Positions 41,425-50,661 of a stretch of 64,000 nt of DNA are shown here, piece by piece. Under the pieces are notes generated by a model that saw nothing but the letters and a program-made list of their open reading frames with translations, ran no database searches and was not told where the DNA came from. A program made the translations under genes and the position numbers. The stretch's first letter is position 1, and the number at the start of each line of letters is the position of its first letter. Origin of the DNA: an uncultured Eubacteriales bacterium (GTDB lineage Bacteria > Bacillota > Clostridia > Oscillospirales > UBA644); NCBI GenBank assembly GCA_934501435.1, contig CAKSTW010000001.1:1-64000 (forward strand), given 5' to 3'.

Positions 41425-43743
41425 ATGAACATACAACGCTGTTCAAGATGCAAAAAACACGTGGCTGTGGTCTTCGTTACAAAATTCGAAGGCGATAAGG
41501 TCACAAACGAGGGGCTGTGCTTAAAATGCGCAAAAGAACTCGGCATAAAGCCCGCAAATATTCCCATTGACACCGTCGATATTTCCGACGAGGCATTGAA
41601 TGATATGGATGAAAAATTCGAATCCATGATGGAAATGGCAGACGAAATGTCCGCGGCGGGAATAAACCCCGAAGCTCTCGACGGAGAGGGCGGATTTGAT
41701 TTTTTCAAGAATTTGATGGGTAATATGATTCCCGAAAACAATCCGGACGGAATCTCCGAAATTCCGGCGGAGGAAGTTTCAAAAGACGGCGGTAAGAAAA
41801 AAGAGAAAAAGAAAAAAGAAAAGCCCCAGACGAAAATGCTCGATACTTTCTGCACCGATCTTACGAAAAAGGCTCGCGAAGGAAAACTCGACGCTGTTAT
41901 AGGAAGAGATAAAGAGATATTCCGCGCGATGCAGATACTTACCCGCAGAAACAAAAACAATCCCTGCCTGATAGGCGAACCCGGCGTCGGAAAGACCGCG
42001 ATAGCCGAAGGAATAGCCCAGAAAATAGTAAAAGGCGAAGTTCCTGCGCAACTTGCGGATAAAGAGATATATCTTCTGGATCTGACGGCGCTTGTCGCAG
42101 GTACGAATTTCAGAGGACAGTTTGAAAGCCGAGTCAAAGGACTTATTGACGAAGTTCGCAAACTCGGAAACGTGATTCTTGTTATAGACGAGGTGCATAA
42201 CCTTGTCGGAACGGGCGATTCCGAAGGGACGATGTCCGCCGCAAACATGATGAAACCCGCGCTTTCACGCGGAGAAATACAGGTTATCGGCGCGACGACT
42301 CTCAATGAATACCGCAAGTATATCGAAAAAGACGCGGCGCTTGAAAGGCGCTTTCAGCCTATCATAGTTGAGGAACCGTCTGTTGCGGAAGCAACCGAAA
42401 TGCTTACGGGAATAAAGGGATATTACGAGAATTTCCATAATATCAGAATTCCCGCGCAGATAGTCGGAAAGGCGGTCGAACTTTCGGAAAGATACGTCAC
42501 CGACAGATATCTGCCCGACAAAGCGATAGACCTTATAGACGAAGCCTGCTCGAACGCGGTCCTCAATAACCCGGTATATAACGAATATTTCAACGCGACG
42601 AAAAAACTTGCCGCGATCGAAGAGGAACTTTCGGAAACCGAGGAAAAAACCGAACTTGAAGAGGCTGATTATCAGAAAATAGCGCAGCTCAAGTCCGAAG
42701 CAATGCAGCTTTCCGTAACTGCCGACGACCTTAAAAAGAAAATAGACGGAATTTCGGTTACGGTCGAAGATCTCGCCGCGGTCATAGAACTCTGGACGAA
42801 AATTCCCGCAACAAAAATAAGACAGGACGAAAACGGCAAACTTTCTCATCTTGAAGATGCCCTTAAAGAAAGAATTGTCGGTCAGGATAAAGCCGTTACC
42901 GAAATCGCAAAGGGCGTACGCCGCGGAAGAGTCAGTCTTGTTCCGAGAAAAAGACCTGTTTCCTTTATTTTTGCGGGACCCACCGGCGTCGGTAAGACCG
43001 AACTCGTAAAAGTTCTTGCGGATAAACTTTTCGATTCTCCCGAAACGCTTATAAGACTTGACATGAGCGAATATATGGAGAAACATTCGGTATCCAAGAT
43101 AATCGGAGCGCCTCCGGGATACGTCGGATACGACGAGGCCGGGCAGCTTACCGAAAAAATACGCAGAAAACCTTATTCCGTAATTCTTTTCGACGAGATA
43201 GAAAAGGCGCACCCCGATGTTCTGAATATTCTGCTTCAGATTCTTGACGACGGCAGAATTACCGATTCGAGAGGAAAAACGGTTTCTTTTGAACATACGT
43301 TTATCGTTATGACGACGAATGCGGGCTCAAACCTCAAATCGTCTTCCGCGGGGTTCGGGAAAACCGAGTCCGATATTTCCGAGGAAAAAGTCAGAAAGGC
43401 GCTTTCGGAATTTTTGCGTCCCGAATTTTTGAACAGGGTAGACGAGATCGTTATTTTCAGCCCGTTGCCGAAAGAAGTTTTCCCCGCAATAATCAAAATA
43501 TATGTCGAGGACCTCAAAAAAGCCCTTGCGAAAAAAGAAATAGAATTCTCTTACGGCGACGGAGTCCTTGAACTTCTTGCGGATAAATCTTACAGCGCTC
43601 AGTACGGCGCGAGAAACTGCCGCAGAATAATTCAGAGAGAAATAGAGGATAAAGCGGTGGCGGCTGTCTGCGACCGTATTACTCCCGTGCGCTCAATATC
43701 CGTAAAAGCCGAAAACGGAGAAATTTTGCTTGAAACAGAATGA
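41425..43743 (+). CDS. clpE: ClpE-like AAA+ protease chaperone with zinc finger
   Basis: A 772-residue Hsp100 unfoldase. Residues 1-45 form a four-Cys zinc finger (CSRCKK, then CLKCAKELG), as in ClpE; the double Clp-N repeat of ClpC is absent. After a Lys-rich linker at about 125-135 come two AAA+ domains: GEPGVGKTAIAEG and VILVIDEVHNLVGTG in the first, FAGPTGVGKTELVKVL and VILFDEIEKAHPDV in the second. A coiled-coil middle segment (about 390-450, KKLAAIEEELSETEE) separates them. An AGF tripeptide near residue 640 sits where ClpP-binding loops have (L/I/V)GF. It would feed damaged proteins to ClpP. It lies 75 bp downstream of cvpA and is closed by a terminator. Confidence 0.88.
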   Translation: MNIQRCSRCKKHVAVVFVTKFEGDKVTNEGLCLKCAKELGIKPANIPIDTVDISDEALNDMDEKFESMMEMADEMSAAGINPEALDGEGGFDFFKNLMGNMIPENNPDGISEIPAEEVSKDGGKKKEKKKKEKPQTKMLDTFCTDLTKKAREGKLDAVIGRDKEIFRAMQILTRRNKNNPCLIGEPGVGKTAIAEGIAQKIVKGEVPAQLADKEIYLLDLTALVAGTNFRGQFESRVKGLIDEVRKLGNVILVIDEVHNLVGTGDSEGTMSAANMMKPALSRGEIQVIGATTLNEYRKYIEKDAALERRFQPIIVEEPSVAEATEMLTGIKGYYENFHNIRIPAQIVGKAVELSERYVTDRYLPDKAIDLIDEACSNAVLNNPVYNEYFNATKKLAAIEEELSETEEKTELEEADYQKIAQLKSEAMQLSVTADDLKKKIDGISVTVEDLAAVIELWTKIPATKIRQDENGKLSHLEDALKERIVGQDKAVTEIAKGVRRGRVSLVPRKRPVSFIFAGPTGVGKTELVKVLADKLFDSPETLIRLDMSEYMEKHSVSKIIGAPPGYVGYDEAGQLTEKIRRKPYSVILFDEIEKAHPDVLNILLQILDDGRITDSRGKTVSFEHTFIVMTTNAGSNLKSSSAGFGKTESDISEEKVRKALSEFLRPEFLNRVDEIVIFSPLPKEVFPAIIKIYVEDLKKALAKKEIEFSYGDGVLELLADKSYSAQYGARNCRRIIQREIEDKAVAAVCDRITPVRSISVKAENGEILLETE

Positions 43744-43748
43744 TAAAA

Positions 43749-43781
43749 GTTCCCGTATGTCCTGCGTACGGGAATTTTTTG
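43749..43781 (+). terminator. Terminator after clpE-like gene
   Basis: TTCCCGTA pairs with TACGGGAA, followed by six T. The next ribosome site GAGGAGAG starts at 43781, so read-through is possible. Confidence 0.75.
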
Positions 43782-43793
43782 AGGAGAGATAAA

Positions 43794-44411
43794 ATGACGG
43801 AAATAATTATTGTAAGACACGCCGAAGCCGAAGGGAATGCCAAAAGAATATTCCACGGACAGTATAATTCCGTGCTTACCGAAAAAGGACACAGACAGGC
43901 GGACGCCGCCGGCAGATTTCTTTCAGACGAGAAGATAGAACGGATATATTCGAGCGATCTTACAAGAACTTATATGACAGCTCATCATATCGCCGCATTT
44001 CAGGGGTGCGATATAGTAAAAGTTCCGGGTCTTCGCGAGATCAATGCGGGAACATGGGAGAATCTTCCGTTTGCCGAACTGCAGGAAAAATATCCCGAAA
44101 AATTTGCTTTCTGGCAAACCGATACTTTCGGATTTTCCTTTCCCGGAGGGGAAACGGTAAAAGAACTTGCCGAAAGAGTAGGAAAGAGTATCGACGGAAT
44201 CGCCGCCGAGAACGACGGAAAAAGGATTGCAATAGTTTCTCACGCAACCCCCATTCACTGCATCAAATTCTTCTATGAAGAAATGTCCGAGGAAGAAAAG
44301 AAAAATTACGGCTGGGTGACGAACGCCTCCGTTTCAAGAGGCATTTACAGAAACGGAAAATTCGAATTTCTGTCTTACGGCGAAAATTCTTTCCTTTCGG
44401 ACATAAATTAG
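43794..44411 (+). CDS. Histidine phosphatase (phosphoglycerate-mutase-like)
   Basis: A 205-residue member of the histidine phosphatase superfamily. The start is ATG 43794 after GAGGAGAG. The catalytic core is complete: IIVRHAEAEGN (phospho-His9), YSSDLTRTYMTA with the second Arg, LREINAGTWENL with the acid/base Glu, and IVSHATPIHC with the second His. Members include GpmB/PhoE, CobC and broad-specificity phosphatases; nothing here fixes the substrate. It is unlikely to be the glycolytic mutase because the sequence is short and of the GpmB-like type. It seems to be transcribed from read-through of clpE or from a weak promoter. Confidence 0.88.
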   Translation: MTEIIIVRHAEAEGNAKRIFHGQYNSVLTEKGHRQADAAGRFLSDEKIERIYSSDLTRTYMTAHHIAAFQGCDIVKVPGLREINAGTWENLPFAELQEKYPEKFAFWQTDTFGFSFPGGETVKELAERVGKSIDGIAAENDGKRIAIVSHATPIHCIKFFYEEMSEEEKKNYGWVTNASVSRGIYRNGKFEFLSYGENSFLSDIN

Positions 44412-44445
44412 TGCTTTTTTATCTTAAAAAAATCTCTCTGAATGC

Positions 44446-44474
44446 TTGATTTTTTCCTTAAAATCAGGTATAAT
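44446..44474 (+). promoter_or_regulatory. Sigma-A-type promoter for tmcAL
   Basis: TTGATT, 17 bases, TATAAT, 30 bases upstream of the GTG start at 44505. Confidence 0.8.
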
Positions 44475-44504
44475 GTATAAAAAGCCGAGACGGAGGTGAT
44501 TTTT

Positions 44505-45665
44505 GTGAAAAATGTCGGCATTGTCGCTGAATACAATCCGTTTCACAAGGGTCATCTTTATCAACTTGAAACACTGAAAAAGCGGGGAGCCGAAACGGTG
44601 ACCGTCTGTATGAGCGGAAACTTCGTTCAGCGGAGCGAGCCTGCGGTCCTTGATAAATTCGAAAGGGCAAAAGTCGCTGTTTTATCGGGTGCCGATCTGG
44701 TAATTTCTCTGCCGCTCCGATACAGTATCGCGTCCGCGCGGGATTTTGCATGCGGTTCGGTTTCTCTTCTTGATAAAACGGGCTTTGTAGATACTTTGTG
44801 TTTCGGCGCGGAGAATCCCGATCTTTCGCTTTTTTATAACGCTTTCGAATGTGAGAAAAAAGCGGAAAAAGACGGACTTATAAAAAAATATACGGACGAG
44901 GGGCTTCCGTTTGCTTCCGCAAGGGAAAAAGCCATAATCTCCGAGGGCGGAAAATTCGTTCCGAAAGAACCGAACGACATTCTGGCTTATGAATATCTTA
45001 TTGCGTTAAGAAAATTTTCGTCGGATATAGAACCTTTTCCGATAAAAAGACTCGGAAGTTTTCACGATGACTCTTCGGAATATTCGGCAACCTGCGCAAG
45101 AAAAAAAATTGCGGATAATGCTCTGGAGGAAGGGGATCTGCCCGAAATTTCCAATTTTTCGGTCATGACGGCTCTGGAAAACGGAAACGTCGCCGATTAT
45201 AAGAAATTTGAAACGGTCGTTCTTTCTTTTTTACGCAGAACCGCAGCTTTCGGTCTTCAAAAAAACGAATTTTACGGATTTTCGGGAGGGCTTGAGAACC
45301 GAATTCTGAAATTTGCCCCGTCGGCAACTTCTCTTTATGAACTTTATGAAAGCGTAAAGACCAAAAGATATGCGTTTTCGGCAGTTCGCAGAGGCGTTCT
45401 TTCAATGTTTTTCGGGCTTGACAAAACTCTCGGGCTTCCGACTTATTTTCACGTGCTTGCCTTCAGCGAAAAAGGACGGGAACTTCTGAAAAAATTAAAG
45501 AAAACGGATCTTCCGGTATATCATTCTCTGCCGTCCGAAAACGACGGAAAATTTACCGAAGAGATGAAAACCGACGTTTTTGCCGACAATATCTATTCGC
45601 TATGTAAAAAAAAGACGGAAAAGGGCGGACAGTCCTTTTATAATACAAGTTTCAATATTAAATAA
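44505..45665 (+). CDS. tmcAL: tRNA(Met) cytidine acetate ligase
   Basis: A 386-residue nucleotidyltransferase-fold enzyme. In Bacillus, TmcAL makes N4-acetylcytidine at the wobble base of elongator tRNA-Met using acetate and ATP. VGIVAEYNPFHKGHLYQLE (HxGH motif in FHKGH) and CMSGNFVQRSEPAVLDKFERAKVAV are highly characteristic of the family, as are DLVISLPLRYSIASARDFA and CFGAE. I chose GTG 44505, 5 bases after GGAGGTGAT; a second GTG inside the SD cannot be the start. The length is normal. It has its own promoter. The next gene starts 13 bases after its stop codon. Confidence 0.9.
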   Translation: MKNVGIVAEYNPFHKGHLYQLETLKKRGAETVTVCMSGNFVQRSEPAVLDKFERAKVAVLSGADLVISLPLRYSIASARDFACGSVSLLDKTGFVDTLCFGAENPDLSLFYNAFECEKKAEKDGLIKKYTDEGLPFASAREKAIISEGGKFVPKEPNDILAYEYLIALRKFSSDIEPFPIKRLGSFHDDSSEYSATCARKKIADNALEEGDLPEISNFSVMTALENGNVADYKKFETVVLSFLRRTAAFGLQKNEFYGFSGGLENRILKFAPSATSLYELYESVKTKRYAFSAVRRGVLSMFFGLDKTLGLPTYFHVLAFSEKGRELLKKLKKTDLPVYHSLPSENDGKFTEEMKTDVFADNIYSLCKKKTEKGGQSFYNTSFNIK

Positions 45666-45678
45666 CGAGGTGTTTGAA

Positions 45679-46605
45679 ATGATTGAATACAAAGAAGTAG
45701 ATTATAAGAATTACGGAAAATGTCTTGAAATTTCCAACGGTAAAATAGACCTGCTCGTAACTCTCGATATCGGACCGAGAATCATTCGTTACGGATTCTG
45801 CGGAAAAGAAAATATGTTCTTTGAAGACATCAACAGAGAACAGTATTACGATAAAGAAGATATGAGAGAACTTTACGGCGACGATAAGACATGGTATCTC
45901 TACGGCGGGCACAGACTTTGGATAAGTCCCGAATATGCGGACACCTACTATCCCGACAATACACCCGTTGCGTTTGAGAAAATAAAGAACGGCGCTGTTT
46001 TCGTAAGCGAAGCGCAGGCGATAACGGGGCTTCAGTTTACGATAACCGTCGAGATCGTCGGAGACACCGAAGTCAAAGTCTCTCATTATGTTTCAAATAA
46101 TTCGGGCGAAAGTCAGGATTACGCTCTCTGGGCGCTTACCGTTCTTTCTTCGGGAGGCACCGAAATCATTAAAATGAACGATAACGATACCGAACTTCTT
46201 CCGAACAGAATGATAACCGCGTGGCCCTATACAAATCTTGCCGACGAAAGGCTTTACCTCGGTAAAAAGTTTGTAACGTTAAAGCAGATTCCCGGTTCTG
46301 CCGAAAACCTCAAACTCGGTTTCGACCTCAATTACGGAACCGCCGCTTATCTGAACCACGGTTCTATGTTCGTTAAGAAATACACTCATTACGACGGTTC
46401 GGAATATCCCGACGGCGGCTGTTCGTTTGAAACCTTCACCAATAAGAACTTCCTTGAGTGCGAAACTCTCGGCGAACTCGGAGCAAAACCCGACGGCTCG
46501 GTCACCTGCCATGTCGAAAATTGGAAACTCTACGACGGAGTTGCCGTTTCCGATCCGAAAAACGAAGAAGAACTTGCCGCAATCTGGGCAAAAATCGACC
46601 TTTGA
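45679..46605 (+). CDS. DUF4380-like protein (galactose-mutarotase fold)
   Basis: A 308-residue cytoplasmic protein. The start is ATG 45679 after CGAGGTG; the open frame reaching back into tmcAL is a shadow. GKCLEISNGKIDLLVTLDIGPRIIRYGFCG, then YLYGGHRLWISPEYADTYYPDN follow the pattern of DUF4380 proteins, which share the beta-sandwich of aldose 1-epimerases and often sit near sugar genes. A carbohydrate-binding or epimerase-like role is suggested by fold only; no catalytic pair is assigned. It lies in front of pyrH with a 17-base gap, so it is probably co-transcribed with pyrH-frr-uppS-cdsA, which is an odd leading partner. Confidence 0.75.
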   Translation: MIEYKEVDYKNYGKCLEISNGKIDLLVTLDIGPRIIRYGFCGKENMFFEDINREQYYDKEDMRELYGDDKTWYLYGGHRLWISPEYADTYYPDNTPVAFEKIKNGAVFVSEAQAITGLQFTITVEIVGDTEVKVSHYVSNNSGESQDYALWALTVLSSGGTEIIKMNDNDTELLPNRMITAWPYTNLADERLYLGKKFVTLKQIPGSAENLKLGFDLNYGTAAYLNHGSMFVKKYTHYDGSEYPDGGCSFETFTNKNFLECETLGELGAKPDGSVTCHVENWKLYDGVAVSDPKNEEELAAIWAKIDL

Positions 46606-46622
46606 TCGGACGGAGACTGACT

Positions 46623-47399
46623 ATGAGTGATCTTAAGTATAAAAGAGTAATTATAAAACTCAGCGGTGAGGCGATAGGCGGCGTTGAAACGAAGACCGTC
46701 AACGGTGAAGAAAAGACCGTTCCGAAATTCGGAGTCGATTTTGACCTTGCGCTCCGTATCTGCAAAAACATAAAAGACTGCTACGATCTCGGATGTGAAA
46801 TCGCAATAGTTATCGGCGGCGGAAATATCTGGAGAGGCAAAAACGGCGGAGATAAAATGCACGGATCAAACGCCGATAATATGGGAATGCTTGCGACAAC
46901 TTTCAATTCCGTTGCCATTCACGACGCGCTTGAGACCGCAGGAGTTCCGTCGGTCGTTATGACAGCCGTTCCGATGCCGAAAATAGGAGACCTTTTTGTT
47001 TCGGAAAAAGCTGTTGACGCGATGAAAAACGGCAAAGTCGTAATCATTGCGGGAGGAACCGGAAATCCGTTCTTTACGACCGATACGGCAGTCATGTTAA
47101 GAGCCGCGGAACTCAACGTCGATCTTGCGGTCCTCGGAAAAAGCGTCGATTATGTCTATACCGCAGACCCCGCGACCGACCCGACAGCAAAAGCGATTAA
47201 AAAGGCGTCTTACGATTACCTCATAGAAAATCAGCTCAATGTAATTGACGTCGCAGCTTCCGCAATAGCAAAAAATAACGACATTGCAGCCGAACTCTTC
47301 GTTCTCGGAGAGGGAGAAGCCATCAAAGACGTGATATCAGGCAAAGAGACCCGTTCAACCCATATATCAAACGACGATGAAATAATATTTTTGGATTAA
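46623..47399 (+). CDS. pyrH: UMP kinase
   Basis: A 258-residue hexameric UMP kinase that makes UDP from UMP with ATP. The true start is ATG 46623; the longer open frame overlaps the previous gene. VIIKLSGEAIGG (phosphate loop), AIVIGGGNIWRG, ADNMGMLATTFNSVAI, PFFTTDTAVMLRAAEL and LGKSVDYVYTADP are all conserved in PyrH. A slightly extended segment (ETKTVNGEEKTVPKFG) after the first loop is common in clostridial forms. The pyrH-frr-uppS-cdsA order is conserved in many bacteria. Confidence 0.96.
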   Translation: MSDLKYKRVIIKLSGEAIGGVETKTVNGEEKTVPKFGVDFDLALRICKNIKDCYDLGCEIAIVIGGGNIWRGKNGGDKMHGSNADNMGMLATTFNSVAIHDALETAGVPSVVMTAVPMPKIGDLFVSEKAVDAMKNGKVVIIAGGTGNPFFTTDTAVMLRAAELNVDLAVLGKSVDYVYTADPATDPTAKAIKKASYDYLIENQLNVIDVAASAIAKNNDIAAELFVLGEGEAIKDVISGKETRSTHISNDDEIIFLD

Positions 47400-47411
47400 A
47401 GGAGAACTGTC

Positions 47412-47966
47412 ATGAAAGAAGAATATAAAGAAATCAGCGCCAAAATGGAGAAAACATTAACGGCTCTCGACAACGAGTTCAAGGCTATCAGAGCAGGCAG
47501 GGCTTCCGCCGCCGTTCTCGACAGGATATTTGTCGATTATTACGGGGCGCAGACTCCCGTAAATCAGCTTGCAAGCATTTCGAGTCCCGAAGCGCGCCAG
47601 CTTGTTATTCAGCCCTATGACGCCTCGGCTCTCAAAAATATCGAAAAGGCTATTCTTGTTTCGGATATCGGAATAAATCCGCAGAACGACGGAAAGACCA
47701 TTCGTCTTATTTTCCCGCCGCTTACCGAAGAAAGAAGAAGAGACCTTGTTAAAGACGTTAAGCGTATCGGAGAAGACAGCAAAGTCACCATACGTTCGAT
47801 TCGCCGCGACGCTCTTGAAAAATTCAAGGCTGATAAGAAAAACAACGTTATGACAGAGGACGACCTTAAGGCTGCCGAAAAAGATATACAGGATCTTACC
47901 GATAAGTTCTGCAAAACGATTGACAGCACTGTTTCCGCAAAGGAAAAAGAAATCCTCGAAATATAA
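47412..47966 (+). CDS. frr: Ribosome recycling factor
   Basis: A 184-residue RRF, normal length, which with EF-G splits post-termination ribosomes. EFKAIRAGRASAAVLDRIFVDYYGAQTPVNQLASIS, RLIFPPLTEERRRDLVK and RSIRRDALEKFK are family hallmarks of the three-helix bundle and its beta domain. SD AAAGGAG precedes the ATG. The start of uppS lies one base after its stop codon. Confidence 0.97.
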   Translation: MKEEYKEISAKMEKTLTALDNEFKAIRAGRASAAVLDRIFVDYYGAQTPVNQLASISSPEARQLVIQPYDASALKNIEKAILVSDIGINPQNDGKTIRLIFPPLTEERRRDLVKDVKRIGEDSKVTIRSIRRDALEKFKADKKNNVMTEDDLKAAEKDIQDLTDKFCKTIDSTVSAKEKEILEI

Positions 47967-47967
47967 T

Positions 47968-48711
47968 ATGTGGTTCAGAAAGAATACCCCCGCCGTTTCG
48001 GCTGAAATTAAATATCCCGACCATATCGCGATTATTATGGACGGAAACGGCAGATGGGCAAAGAAAAGGAATATGCCCCGCACTTTCGGGCATAAGGTCG
48101 GAGTCGACGTTGCGGAGCGAATAATCGACCATGCAATAGACGTGGGGCTTCCGCATCTTTCGCTTTATGCTTTTTCGACCGAAAACTGGAAACGTCCCGA
48201 AGAAGAGGTCGCAACTCTTATGGATCTTTTCGACGTCTATGCCGACAGGGTTATAAAACGTTATTACGCAGACGACGAGGGCAGATATAAGTCGACCCAT
48301 ATCCGTTTTTTAGGCGACGTTTCGGTGCTTCGCGAGTCGATACGCAAAAAAATCGACACGATCGAAGAACTCAATAAAGAAAGAGTTCCGAAAACGACCG
48401 TAAATATCGCCGTAAATTACGGAGGTCGCAGCGAGATCGTTTCGGCGCTCAACGAATTTATAAAGGAAAATCCGGGAAAAGAAATTTCCGAAGATGCCGT
48501 TTCCGAAAGACTTTATTTCAGAGGTGAGCCCGACCCCGATCTTATAATAAGAACGGGAGGGGAGATGCGTCTTTCCAATTTTATGCTTTGGGAAGCCGCA
48601 TATTCGGAATTTTATTCCACACAGACGTTTTGGCCTGATTTCACTCCCGAAGAATTCGATAAGGCGGTTGAAGCCTTCGGAAAAAGAACGCGACGCTTCG
48701 GCGGAGTTTGA
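47968..48711 (+). CDS. uppS: Undecaprenyl diphosphate synthase
   Basis: A 247-residue cis-prenyltransferase that makes the C55 carrier for peptidoglycan synthesis. IAIIMDGNGRWAKKR (catalytic Asp), HKVGVDVAERIID, LYAFSTENWKRP, VNIAVNYGGRSEI and PDLIIRTGGEMRLSNFMLWEAAYSEFY are diagnostic. The start at ATG 47968 is one base after the frr stop codon and has no strong ribosome site of its own, so translation is probably coupled; a GTG/TTG-type start inside frr is less likely. It works with cdsA and ispG of this region in isoprenoid and lipid supply. Confidence 0.96.
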   Translation: MWFRKNTPAVSAEIKYPDHIAIIMDGNGRWAKKRNMPRTFGHKVGVDVAERIIDHAIDVGLPHLSLYAFSTENWKRPEEEVATLMDLFDVYADRVIKRYYADDEGRYKSTHIRFLGDVSVLRESIRKKIDTIEELNKERVPKTTVNIAVNYGGRSEIVSALNEFIKENPGKEISEDAVSERLYFRGEPDPDLIIRTGGEMRLSNFMLWEAAYSEFYSTQTFWPDFTPEEFDKAVEAFGKRTRRFGGV

Positions 48712-48726
48712 GAGGAGAGAGGATTT

Positions 48727-49554
48727 ATGCTTAAAAGAACACTTTCCGCAATAGTTATTACTCTTGTAATGATAGGCGTTACTCTGTGTTCGGGGTATCC
48801 TCTTGTCCTGAATTTCTTCGTTGCCGCCATTTCCGCAATGGCGATCTACGAAGTTCTTGTCGTAACCAAGTATGTAGAGGGAAAATGGTTAAAGACCTTT
48901 GCGCTTATTATAGCGGTGCTCATTCCGTTTGCGGGATATACTCCGAGAATTACGGAAAACGACTTTATTCTGGCGTTTTTTATAATCGCTGTCATTCTCT
49001 TTGTTACGCTTATCCTGTTTCATAAAACGTTCAGTTTTGAGCATATATGCGTAATATTCTGCATGGCAATGATAATCCCCGTTTTGTTCAGTACGCTCAT
49101 TGCAATAAGAAAACTTCCGAACGGAATATTTGCTTTTGTTTTTGTCTTTACCGCCGCATGGGGTTCTGACTGCGGAGGTTATCTTTTCGGAAAACTTTTC
49201 GGAACAGCAAAATTTTCACCGACAATAAGTCCGAAAAAAACCGTCGAAGGCGTCATCGGCTGTTTGCTTGCCGCAGTTGCCGCATGTCTTTGCCTTTCCG
49301 CCGGAATCGATATATGCTGCGACGATATTACCGTAAACTATTTTCTCGTTGTTCTTTATGCTCTTATAGGAGCGGTGTTCGGAATTATCGGAGACCTGAG
49401 CGCTTCTGTTATAAAACGCTGTTTCTGCGTTAAGGATTTCGGATCGCTTATTCCGGGTCACGGCGGAATTATGGACCGTTTCGACAGCATACTTTTTGCC
49501 GCGCCCGCAATATATATCCTTATGAATATTTCGCCCGCATTTATAAACATATAA
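48727..49554 (+). CDS. cdsA: Phosphatidate cytidylyltransferase
   Basis: A 275-residue integral membrane enzyme that forms CDP-diacylglycerol. About eight hydrophobic segments. The C-terminal signature is clear: SPKKTVEGVIGCLLAA, FGIIGDLSASVIKRCFCVKDFGSLIPGHGGIMDRFDSI, with the conserved Asp pairs. GSDCGGYLFGKLFG is the preceding family motif. The start is ATG 48727 behind GAGAGGAGAGG. A terminator-like repeat separates it from rseP. In many bacteria dxr follows cdsA; here it does not. Confidence 0.95.
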   Translation: MLKRTLSAIVITLVMIGVTLCSGYPLVLNFFVAAISAMAIYEVLVVTKYVEGKWLKTFALIIAVLIPFAGYTPRITENDFILAFFIIAVILFVTLILFHKTFSFEHICVIFCMAMIIPVLFSTLIAIRKLPNGIFAFVFVFTAAWGSDCGGYLFGKLFGTAKFSPTISPKKTVEGVIGCLLAAVAACLCLSAGIDICCDDITVNYFLVVLYALIGAVFGIIGDLSASVIKRCFCVKDFGSLIPGHGGIMDRFDSILFAAPAIYILMNISPAFINI

Positions 49555-49560
49555 CCGAAA

Positions 49561-49606
49561 AAACAAGCATATTATGCAATAACGGCTTATTATGCTTGTT
49601 TTTTTC
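49561..49606 (+). terminator. Terminator between cdsA and rseP
   Basis: AAACAAGCATA pairs with TATGCTTGTTT around a 19-base loop, followed by a T-run. The loop is long, so termination may be partial. Confidence 0.6.
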
Positions 49607-49617
49607 AAGGAGATACA

Positions 49618-50652
49618 ATGGATCTGTTTTTGCAAATACTTTATACCGTTTTAATTCTCGGTTTCTTGATTTTTATTCATGAACTCGGGCATTTTACGGT
49701 CGCAAAACTTTCAAAAATAAAAGTAAACGAGTTTTCACTCGGTATGGGACCTGCCGTTTTCAAAAAACAGGGCAGGGAAACACTTTATTCCCTCCGGCTT
49801 CTGCCGATAGGCGGCTATGTCAAAATGGAGGGGGAGGACGAAAACAGCGAAGACTCGAACTCCTTTTCTCAAAAACCCGTCCTTATCCGTATGGCGGTAG
49901 TTGTCGCGGGCGCGTTTATGAATTTGCTTTTGGGACTTATCGTCACCGCGATTCTTGTCAGCACTTCAGCAAAACTTCCGTCCGTTACCGTCGGAGAATT
50001 TACCGAAAACGCGCTTTCTCAGACCTGCGGACTCAAGGTCGGGGATACGGTTACCGAAGTGAACGGCAAAAAAATAAATATCTATATGGATCTTTCCGCG
50101 GCGTTTTCGAGAGCTTACGGAAAAGACACCGTGAATATGACGGTTATAAGAAACGGTGAAACGGTAAAACTCGAAAATGTCAAATTCGAAAAGCACGAGA
50201 TTGCAAAAGACACCGAAAGTATTTATCCCGATTTCAAAGTTTATGCAAAGGAAAAAACTTTCGGAAACGTCGTGCACGAAACGTTTTTCAGAACCGTTTC
50301 GTTTGTGACTCTGACTTATGAATCATTCGGCGACATTATAACCGGCAGAGCGTCCCTCAAATACGTTTCGGGACCTGTCGGAACTTCCGAAGTTATCGCT
50401 CAGGCGGCAAAATCGGGTTGGGATTCGATACTTTATCTGATAGCGCTTATAACGATAAATCTCGGCGTCGTCAATATGCTTCCTTTGCCCGCGCTCGACG
50501 GCGGAAGATTTGTTTTTCTCCTGATTGAACTTGTGAGAGGAAAACCGATAAATCAGAAATACGAATCGGTCGTTCACCTTGTAGGAATGGCTCTGTTGCT
50601 CATTCTGATGGTCGTCATAACATTCAAGGATATTTTCTTTCCGATATATTGA
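49618..50652 (+). CDS. rseP: Site-2 intramembrane zinc metalloprotease (RseP family)
   Basis: A 344-residue membrane protease. FIHELGHFTVAKL near residue 19 holds the HExxH-type zinc site (HELGH), and MLPLPALDGGRFVF near 281-294 gives the third zinc ligand in the LDG motif. A PDZ domain lies between them (about 105-190, LPSVTVGEFTENALSQTCGLKVGDTVTEVNGK). The family cuts anti-sigma factors and membrane peptides (RseP, RasP). The start is ATG 49618 after CAAGGAG. It sits 9 bases before ispG. This is the usual place of rseP, except that dxr is missing between it and cdsA. Confidence 0.93.
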   Translation: MDLFLQILYTVLILGFLIFIHELGHFTVAKLSKIKVNEFSLGMGPAVFKKQGRETLYSLRLLPIGGYVKMEGEDENSEDSNSFSQKPVLIRMAVVVAGAFMNLLLGLIVTAILVSTSAKLPSVTVGEFTENALSQTCGLKVGDTVTEVNGKKINIYMDLSAAFSRAYGKDTVNMTVIRNGETVKLENVKFEKHEIAKDTESIYPDFKVYAKEKTFGNVVHETFFRTVSFVTLTYESFGDIITGRASLKYVSGPVGTSEVIAQAAKSGWDSILYLIALITINLGVVNMLPLPALDGGRFVFLLIELVRGKPINQKYESVVHLVGMALLLILMVVITFKDIFFPIY

Positions 50653-50661
50653 GAGGTAAAT

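Noticed and set aside
43794..44411. Glycolytic phosphoglycerate mutase to accompany pgk-tpiA
   Set aside because: It is the short GpmB/PhoE-like type and lies 10 kb away in another unit; a broad phosphatase is as likely.
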